DNA from: DATKCA01 sp035544675
Lineage (GTDB): Bacteria > Acidobacteriota > Thermoanaerobaculia > Gp7-AA8
Direction of reading: 5' to 3'
DNA: 5,698 nt
Assembly: GCA_035544675.1 (NCBI GenBank)
Contig: DATKCA010000195.1
Location: forward strand, 1-5,698
Shown here: positions 1-5,698 of the stretch, piece after piece
How positions within the stretch are numbered: the stretch's first letter is position 1
Layout: every line of letters begins with the position of its first letter
Position numbers and translations under genes: made by a program
The notes under the pieces: generated by a model
What the model was told of the DNA's origin: nothing
Database searches by the model: none
What the model saw: only the letters and a program-made list of their open reading frames with translations

Positions 1-240
1 TTTGACGGTTTCGTTGATTCCACGATCGAAGTCGACGAAGGTCTTATCCGACCAGAGGCTGCGTTTCACTTCGTCGCGCGTGATCAGCTCGCCCGGTCGT
101 TCCAGGAGGAGATGGAGCACCCGGAACGGCTGCCCCTCCAATTTGATCTTGAAGCCGGCTTTCCGCACCTCACCCGATTGCAGATCCACCTCGAAATTCG
201 CGAATCGAATGACGTCGGCGGATCGGCTGGGCGCCCCCAT
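1..240 (-). CDS. Winged-helix (OmpR/PhoB-type) transcriptional regulator, N-terminal 80 codons, runs off left edge
   Basis: The minus strand stays open from an ATG at 240 to the window edge (80 codons, no stop). Reading inward it gives an N-terminal beta-sheet (VIRFANFEVDLQSGEVRK), a short strand 'FKIKLEGQPF', a helix 'RVLHLLLERPGELI', a helix 'TRDEVKRSLW', then 'TFVDFDRGINETVK', which begins the recognition helix. This order is that of the Trans_reg_C DNA-binding domain, and the DFDxGIN signature is typical of one-component regulators abundant in Acidobacteriota. In that family this N-terminal domain is followed by TPR, PD40 propeller or other sensor regions; here the C-terminal part lies outside the window, so the sensor is unknown. 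ATG 240 is chosen because the domain begins about ten residues later and an in-frame stop lies at 289-291. The ribosome binding site is weak (GAAGAGA well upstream). It is divergent from the PD40 gene at 421. Confidence 0.88.
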   Translation of the reverse strand, partial: MGAPSRSADVIRFANFEVDLQSGEVRKAGFKIKLEGQPFRVLHLLLERPGELITRDEVKRSLWSDKTFVDFDRGINETVK

Positions 241-420
241 GGCTGAATTTTTCTCTTCGGAGATTGAACACGTCCGCGACAAGCCGTCTCACCGACCGCC
301 GGAAACGGTTCCAATTGCTCGATTTGGCAGGTTACCGAGATCTTATCCGAGTTTGATCTGCTGGCCATGGACGGCGGCGGCCGGCGGACCTCTCTTGCAC
401 CTAACAAAGGGAGGAACACG
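241..420. promoter_or_regulatory. Divergent intergenic region between regulator and PD40 gene
   Basis: These 180 bp separate two genes transcribed away from each other, so both promoters must lie here or in the flanking 5' ends. I could not find a convincing sigma-70 pair on either strand. CCGAG occurs twice as a direct repeat (335-339 and 347-351), 12 bp apart, with GATCT near each copy. OmpR-type proteins often bind direct repeats about one helical turn apart, so these are only a possible operator. The plus-strand gene has a clear Shine-Dalgarno at its end of the region. Confidence 0.4.
406..414 (+). promoter_or_regulatory. Strong Shine-Dalgarno for the PD40 gene
   Basis: AAAGGGAGG lies six bases before the ATG at 421. 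It decides the start of the PD40 gene in favour of 421 over the in-frame ATG at 367, and the protein from 421 begins directly with a signal peptide. It is the only strong ribosome binding site I could see in the window. Confidence 0.8.
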
Positions 421-1323
421 ATGACTCTCAGACGGCCCATTTTCTCTGTACTGACGCTCGCCGCGGTTTTCGCAGCAGTTCCGCTGTTCGCACAGAGGTT
501 CGGCGAGTGGTCCGATCCTACGAGTCTTACCTCGGTCAACACCCCGTTTTTCGAGGCGGCGCCCGCCCTCTCGAAGGATGAGCGAAGCCTCTACTTCCAT
601 TCTCTTCGGCCGGGGCTCGGGATCAATGACATCTACGTCTCTCAGCGCGCAACGAATGCGGACTGGGCGCCGGCAGTCAGGATCGGTCGACCCATCAGTA
701 CCAAGTACAACGAAGTAGCACCGGCTCTCTCACGCGACGGCCACTTCCTCTTCTTTTCCACAAATCGACGGGACGGTACCGACCTGGATATCTGGGTCTC
801 CCACCGAACACGGGTTCATGATGACTTCGGCTGGAGCGAGCCGGTCCCTGTCAACGAGATCAATCAAGAGGGAGCAAATGATGCGGGCGCGGCGTATTTC
901 GAGAACGACGGGGGGAGGCCCCAGCTGTTCTTTCAAAGCAACCGAGGAGATGTAGGAGCAACCGACTTCTACGTGAGCGAGCAGCAGGACGATGGAACCT
1001 GGGGCGCGCCAGCGCTCGTACGGGAGCTCAGCAGCCCCGCTGCCGAAAACCGGCTCACGATCCGCCACGACGGGCGCGAGGTCTTTTTCGGTTCCAACCG
1101 TCAAGGTTCTTCAGGCCAGGACATATGGACTTCGACTCGGCTCTCCATTTCGGATCCCTGGTCAACACCCGTCAACGTGGGGCCGCCCATCAACACCGCA
1201 TCGGATGACATGCAGCCGGGGCTTTCTGGTGATGGAAGGACGCTCTATTTCACACGCTCCGCAGCGACAGATCCCGGCGATATCCTGTCGAGCACAAGGC
1301 AACCTCGCGGGCGCGATGATTGA
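421..1323 (+). CDS. Secreted five-bladed PD40/TolB-like beta-propeller protein
   Basis: The protein has 300 residues. Residues 1-25 form a signal peptide: RR near the start, a hydrophobic stretch LTLAAVFAAVPLFA, and likely cleavage after an ALFA-type site before QRFGEW. The mature part has five PD40-type repeats at about residues 45-76, 98-129, 152-187, 208-240 and 262-293. Each follows the pattern 'ALSxDGxxLYFxSxRxGxxxxDIYVSxR', and a W-x(2-3)-P strand (W30, W82, W138, W194, W247) precedes each one. The regular spacing of about 53 residues indicates a complete five-bladed propeller with nothing else attached. Related domains occur in TolB and in OmpA- or regulator-linked proteins, where they bind proteins or glycans; no catalytic residues are evident. 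The location is inferred to be periplasmic or extracellular. Start 421 is set by the Shine-Dalgarno at 406-414. It is divergent from the winged-helix regulator, a possible functional partner. The ligand is unknown. Confidence 0.88.
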   Translation: MTLRRPIFSVLTLAAVFAAVPLFAQRFGEWSDPTSLTSVNTPFFEAAPALSKDERSLYFHSLRPGLGINDIYVSQRATNADWAPAVRIGRPISTKYNEVAPALSRDGHFLFFSTNRRDGTDLDIWVSHRTRVHDDFGWSEPVPVNEINQEGANDAGAAYFENDGGRPQLFFQSNRGDVGATDFYVSEQQDDGTWGAPALVRELSSPAAENRLTIRHDGREVFFGSNRQGSSGQDIWTSTRLSISDPWSTPVNVGPPINTASDDMQPGLSGDGRTLYFTRSAATDPGDILSSTRQPRGRDD

Positions 1324-1472
1324 ATGGCACGACTGAATCGGACCGGCTCTCCCGTTGGGGAGGAACCTACCGCGACGCGGCGGCGGGAGTCACGTGCGAC
1401 TGCGCCGGTTTTCTGGTCCATCACTGAGGCGCCGGCGACGGATCGCCATCGTCCATTCATCATGGCGGCGTC
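1324..1472. other. Intergenic gap between PD40 gene and sulfatase remnant
   Basis: No convincing gene is visible in these 149 bp. A short hairpin, CTCCC-GTTG-GGGAG at 1349-1362, lies just after the PD40 stop but has no T-tract, so it is only a weak terminator candidate. No clear promoter or ribosome binding site for the sulfatase reading frame at 1473 was found. Confidence 0.35.
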
Positions 1473-1919
1473 ATGAACAACCGCTGGCGTTGGACACTGC
1501 TGCTCTTCGCCTGCGCTCTTGCCGCCGTCACTCACGCCGCCGATCGTCCGAACATCGTCATCTTCTTCATGGATGACATGGGCTACTCCGATCTGCGGAT
1601 CGACGGCGCGCTCGACGCGAGGACGTCGCACCTCGACCGGCTGGAGCGTGAAGGGGTGAGGCTCACCGACTGTTACGCGGCAGCTCCTGTCTGCACGCCG
1701 ACGCGCGCCGCATTCATGACCGGGCGGTATCAGCATCGCGCCGGCATCGAAGGCGTCCTCGCGCACGCCATCGGCAACACCGACAGGGGTCTCCCGGCAA
1801 CCGATGTCGCCGATCCCGGCGAGCGGAAGGACCTTGCGGCAGGACGCGCTGATGTCCTGCGACGACTGGACGGGAAGCATCGCGCGTGGGAACGACAGGT
1901 CGCGCCGGCGAAGCCATGA
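1473..1919 (+). pseudogene. Truncated sulfatase (N-terminal fragment with intact formylglycine motif)
   Basis: The frame codes for 148 residues, while family members usually have about 450-550. Residues 1-22 are a signal peptide (hydrophobic LLLFACALAAV, then THA before ADRPN). 'RPNIVIFFMDDMGYSD' (25-40) is the first sulfatase strand with the metal-binding Asp pair D34-D35. 'APVCTPTRAAFMTGRY' (71-86) is the sulfatase signature, where C74 of C-T-P-T-R would be converted to formylglycine. 'HRAGIEGVLAHAIGNTDRGLP' (89-108) continues the fold. After about D111 the similarity stops: the expected next block (IADxLxxxGYxTxxxGKWHLG) is missing and the last 37 residues are Arg/Ala/Asp-rich without recognisable motifs. 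The GH13 gene starts only 16-31 bp after the stop, so the remaining two thirds of the domain has been deleted, not merely frameshifted. The product should be inactive. A genuine short protein or an assembly join at about 1800 are the alternatives. Confidence 0.8.
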
Positions 1920-1935
1920 CTTCGAGCCGTCTATC

Positions 1936-3517
<1,582 letters not shown>

Positions 3518-3534
<17 letters not shown>

Positions 3535-4210
3535 GCCCGCCCTTTCCGCCGCGGTTCTGCGCGATGGCGAGCTCGAACGACGCGCGCATCTCGCGTCGCT
3601 TCGGAACGCTGGCGGCCTGATAGGCGCGGCACAGGACGGCCACTTCGGCATCATTCGATGGTGCCACGATCGTGAATCCGTCCTCCGGCTGCTCCGGCTT
3701 CTCGACGTACAGCTTGTCCCATGTCCCGCCGGTGAACCGGCATTGAAGATACGGAGCCGATAGATCCTCCACTCCGTCGGCGGATGCCTCGTCGGACGGT
3801 GCGCTCACGGTTGCCGCCGCGGCCGGGCTCTCCGTGGCCGGCTCCTCGTGCCCCTCGCTCTTCGCAGCGTCCGCCAGCCAGCCCACGATCTCGCGGATGA
3901 CTGCCGGGGATTCCTCGGCTGTCTCGCAAAATGCCAGGCCCGACATGTATGCGGGCTTTCCGCCGGCGGAGCGCATCTCCGAACGCATGACCGTTGCGTC
4001 GAGGCGAACAGGCTTTCCACGCCACTTGAAGCGGAGCGACAGGTGCGCGCGGGGCGCGATCCGGTCGGCATGCTTGATCTGACAACCGACCAGACTGATC
4101 TCGACGATTTCTGACTCGAATCCGCCGAACGTCGCGTGCGGCGGCTTCGGCAGGGCGAATCGTTGAGCGTTGCGCCGCTCTTCATCACCTTTGAGCGTCA
4201 CGGCACCCAC
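3518..4210 (-). CDS. PilZ-domain protein with uncharacterised C-terminal domain
   Basis: The protein has 230 residues from a GTG at 4210; GTG 4201 is the only other in-frame choice before the domain, and neither has a clear ribosome binding site. Residues 8-110 look like a PilZ beta-barrel: 'EERRNAQRF' holds the RxxxR cyclic-di-GMP motif (R13, R17), and 'VEISLVGCQI' (36-45) matches the second motif [D/N]xSxxG except that E37 replaces Asp or Asn. 'FKWRGKPVRLDATVMRSE' and 'YMSGLAFCE' fit the later strands. Residues 116-150 are an Ala/Glu/Ser-rich linker. Residues 151-220 form a second compact region ('PYLQCRFTGGTWDKLYVE', then a helix 'AEVAVLCRAYQAA' and another helical stretch) that I do not recognise. 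The likely role is a c-di-GMP receptor or a degenerate PilZ adaptor in the cytoplasm. It lies 53 bp after the MDR oxidoreductase on the same strand, and its 3' end overlaps the GH13 gene by 17 bp. Confidence 0.8.
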
Positions 4211-4220
4211 GATTCTACGC

Positions 4221-4248
4221 GTGCGCCGGACCCGGGCCCGGCCGGCAC
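4221..4248. terminator. GC-rich hairpin after the MDR oxidoreductase gene
   Basis: GTGCGCCGG (4221-4229) can pair with CCGGCCGGCAC (4238-4248) as nine base pairs with a two-base bulge and an eight-base loop. It starts 16 bases after the stop of the minus-strand MDR gene and ends ten bases before the GTG start of the PilZ gene. There is no T-tract on the minus strand, so it is not a classical intrinsic terminator. It could attenuate read-through or limit translation of the PilZ gene. Confidence 0.3.
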
Positions 4249-4263
4249 GGCTTCAGCCCGCAT

Positions 4264-5382
4264 CTACTCTGCGACCACGATCACGACTTTCCCGCGGGCC
4301 CGGCCTGTCTCCAGGTAGCGGATCGCCTCCGGGACCTCGCTCAACCGGTAACGCCGGTCGACTACGGGTGTGACCTTTCCCGTCTGCATCAGATCGCGCA
4401 GGACGATCAGATCTGCATTGCGCAGTTGCGCCATGAGCATGCCGAACTCCTGTTTCACGAACGGTGACACGACAGCCATTCTGGCCAGACGATCCATCGG
4501 CGCGATCCACCGGCCCTTCGGGCCTCCCACCATCACGTAGATGCCGTTCGGATTCAGGACACGCCTGTATGCCGACATGGAGTGGTTTCCGACCATGTCG
4601 ACGATCACGTCGAAGCGTTGCCCGCTCTGCGTGAAGTTCTGCTGGGTGTAATCGAAGACCGCGTCGGCGCCGAGGGATCGGACCAGTTCGACGTTCCTCG
4701 TGCTGCAGACGCCGGTCACATGGGCCCCGAACGACTTGGCGATCTGGACTGCGAACGTCCCGACGCCTCCCGACGCACCGTTGATCAGCACCCGCTGCCC
4801 CGGCTGCACCTTTCCCTTGTCGCGAAGGGCCTGCAACGCCGTGGTTGCCGCAATCGGCACACCAGCGGCCTGTTCGAATGTCATGTTCGAAGGCTTCGTC
4901 ACCACTCCCTGCTCGCGAACCGTCACGTATTCGGCGAACGCCCCGGTCCGGCCGCCGAATACCTCATCACCCGGTTTGAACTGCGTCACGTCCCTGCCGA
5001 CCGCTTCCACCGTCCCCGCAAAGTCGACGCCCAGGCGGGTGATCTCCGGCTTGCGCAGTCCGGTCTCCATGCGCATGACGTATGGCTCGCCTCTCATGTA
5101 ATGCCAGTCGAGAGGGTTCGCGGAAGCCGCGCGAACCCGGACCAGGACCTGGTCGTCCGCCGGAGCCGGCTTCTCGATGTCCTGCAGCCGGAGAACATCG
5201 GGTGAGCCATAGTCGCAGTAGACGATGGCTTTCATCGGGCTTTTCGGCACGGCGGCGGCGCGCTCGGCGCAGTCGTTGTCCGACCTCCAGTAGGCGATGA
5301 CGAGCGCCAGCACGGCCAGAACCACCACGAGTGAGATGGCGACGGCAAACCATTTAAGGATGCGCCTCAGCTTTTTGCCCAT
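4264..5382 (-). CDS. NAD(P)-dependent quinone-oxidoreductase-like MDR dehydrogenase with N-terminal membrane anchor
   Basis: The protein has 372 residues. Residues 1-10 are basic (KKLRR), and 11-31 form one strongly hydrophobic helix (FAVAISLVVVLAVLALVIAYW), followed by a polar linker to about 48. From M50 onward it is a complete medium-chain dehydrogenase/reductase: 'MKAIVYCDYGSPDVLRL' (50-66), the GroES-like fold with 'GVDFAGTVEAVG' (118-129) and 'KPGDEVFG' (136-143), the dinucleotide-binding loop 'GASGGVG' (202-208) after 'GQRVLI', and a C-terminal 'GKVVIVV'. The catalytic zinc ligands of alcohol dehydrogenases are absent ('NPLDWHYMRG' where the Cys would lie; 'GVDF' in place of GHE), so this is a zinc-free quinone oxidoreductase-type enzyme that probably reduces an enone or quinone with NAD(P)H. 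The usual family length is about 320-330, matching the part from M50 (ATG at 5233-5235). No clear ribosome binding site precedes 5382. The substrate is unknown. Confidence 0.87.
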   Translation of the reverse strand: MGKKLRRILKWFAVAISLVVVLAVLALVIAYWRSDNDCAERAAAVPKSPMKAIVYCDYGSPDVLRLQDIEKPAPADDQVLVRVRAASANPLDWHYMRGEPYVMRMETGLRKPEITRLGVDFAGTVEAVGRDVTQFKPGDEVFGGRTGAFAEYVTVREQGVVTKPSNMTFEQAAGVPIAATTALQALRDKGKVQPGQRVLINGASGGVGTFAVQIAKSFGAHVTGVCSTRNVELVRSLGADAVFDYTQQNFTQSGQRFDVIVDMVGNHSMSAYRRVLNPNGIYVMVGGPKGRWIAPMDRLARMAVVSPFVKQEFGMLMAQLRNADLIVLRDLMQTGKVTPVVDRRYRLSEVPEAIRYLETGRARGKVVIVVAE

Positions 5383-5432
5383 GAACCGATGAGTGTAATC
5401 CCTAGCACCCGCCTCCGGGCGTAAACGCGTCC

Positions 5433-5524
5433 GGGGGTCAGGTCTTCGGTTTTCGGTTTCCCTCCAGCATGTGGAATCTGTCTACGGGTCGGAGGGAAAC
5501 CGGACAACCGAAGACCTGACCCCC
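5433..5524. repeat. 92-bp long imperfect palindrome (REP/MITE-like element candidate)
   Basis: The left arm (5433-5465, 33 nt) begins GGGGGTCAGGTCTTCGG, and the right arm (5491-5524, 34 nt) ends with its reverse complement. Aligned, the arms differ by one mismatch and one single-base gap, giving 32 paired bases around a 25-nt loop (5466-5490). The left arm contains an exact tandem TTCGGTT repeat (5445-5458). There is no open reading frame of its own, no visible target-site duplication, and no T-tract next to either arm. The size and structure fit a non-autonomous palindromic repeat mobilised in trans (REP- or MITE-like), or possibly a factor-independent bidirectional hairpin. It sits at the 3' end of the MocA-like gene and upstream of the MDR gene. 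Confidence 0.85.
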
Positions 5525-5697
5525 TCGATGATCGCGATGGTGGCGAGGGCCTGGCGCGGGTCGACGGCCAGCGGCGCCCGGCCGCGGATCGCGTCGCGCA
5601 CGTTCTCGTAGAACGCCGCGTAGTTTCCCGGCAGTGTCTCGATGGTCAGCTCGCCGCGATCGGCGATGAGCGTGCCCCAGTTGTCCCGCGGCTCCCT
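5482..5697 (-). CDS. Gfo/Idh/MocA-family oxidoreductase, C-terminal 71 residues, runs off right edge
   Basis: The minus strand is open from the right edge to a TAG at 5482-5484, giving 71 residues. 'RGELTIETLPGNYAAFYENV' followed by 'RDAIRGRAPLAVDPRQALA' and 'TIAIIEGV' is the characteristic end of the C-terminal domain in Gfo/Idh/MocA oxidoreductases: the GNYxxFYENV strand-helix, the 'APLAVxxxQA' loop and the last helix ending in IIE. These enzymes oxidise or reduce sugars and inositols with NAD(P)(H); the N-terminal Rossmann fold and catalytic Lys lie outside the window, so the substrate cannot be told. The last 13 residues (GVRSSVVRFPSDP) come from the right arm and loop of the palindromic repeat, so the natural tail seems to be replaced. 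It is upstream of the MDR gene on the same strand with a 99-bp gap. Confidence 0.85.
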   Translation of the reverse strand, partial: REPRDNWGTLIADRGELTIETLPGNYAAFYENVRDAIRGRAPLAVDPRQALATIAIIEGVRSSVVRFPSDP

Positions 5698-5698
5698 G

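Noticed and set aside
315..346. TTGCTC ... TCTTAT as a sigma-70 promoter for the PD40 gene.
   Set aside because: The 20-bp spacer is too long and both hexamers are poor matches.
367..420. Earlier in-frame ATG (367) for the PD40 gene.
   Set aside because: It would bury the signal peptide 18 residues inside the protein, while the strong AAAGGGAGG sits just before ATG 421.
1349..1362. CTCCC-GTTG-GGGAG hairpin as a terminator of the PD40 gene.
   Set aside because: The five-pair stem is short and is followed by AACCTAC with no T-run; noted only as a weak possibility in the gap entry.
1804..1935. N-terminal extension of the GH13 frame back to an ATG at 1804.
   Set aside because: The extra 44 residues are Arg/Ser-rich with no GH13 similarity, overlap the sulfatase remnant in another frame, and the family normally starts a few residues before the WW-x-x-GVIYQIYPRSF block.
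4582..5205. A 207-residue plus-strand open frame opposite the MDR gene.
   Set aside because: The His/Arg/Asp-rich translation has no motif, and the opposite strand encodes a clear full-length dehydrogenase.

Overview
The window is high-GC bacterial DNA that most resembles Acidobacteriota. The main pointer is the partial gene at the left edge: its OmpR/PhoB-type winged-helix domain carries the 'TFVDFDRGIN' signature of the large family of one-component regulators in that phylum. A secreted PD40 propeller protein and the overall gene mix fit a soil or sediment lineage. The phylum call is inference from protein style and was not tested by a search.

Left part (1-1323): a divergent pair. The minus-strand winged-helix regulator (start at 240, running off the left edge) faces a plus-strand gene (421-1323) for a secreted five-bladed PD40/TolB-like beta-propeller. 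The 180 bp between them should hold both promoters. Middle (1473-3534): a sulfatase N-terminus with signal peptide and an intact CTPTR formylglycine motif is cut short after about 111 recognisable residues. A complete cytoplasmic GH13 alpha-glucosidase follows almost at once (best starts 1936 or 1951). It has all the catalytic residues, the QPDLN motif, and a Val after the nucleophile that points to alpha-1,6 linkages.

Right part (3518-5698), all on the minus strand: the last 71 codons of a Gfo/Idh/MocA-type oxidoreductase (5697-5482), then a zinc-free quinone-oxidoreductase-like MDR enzyme with an added N-terminal transmembrane helix (5382-4264), then a PilZ-domain protein with an unrecognised C-terminal domain (4210-3518). 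The PilZ gene ends 17 bp inside the 3' end of the GH13 gene. Between the MocA-like and MDR genes lies a striking 92-bp imperfect palindrome (5433-5524, arms of 33 and 34 nt, 25-nt loop). Its right arm encodes the C-terminal tail of the MocA-like protein and its loop supplies the stop codon.

Functionally, the GH13 enzyme, the MocA-like oxidoreductase and the former sulfatase suggest carbohydrate use, but they do not form one operon. No tRNA, rRNA, CRISPR array, transposase or phage gene was seen. The most unusual items are the palindromic element at a gene end, the membrane-anchored MDR enzyme with its topology problem, and the truncated sulfatase.
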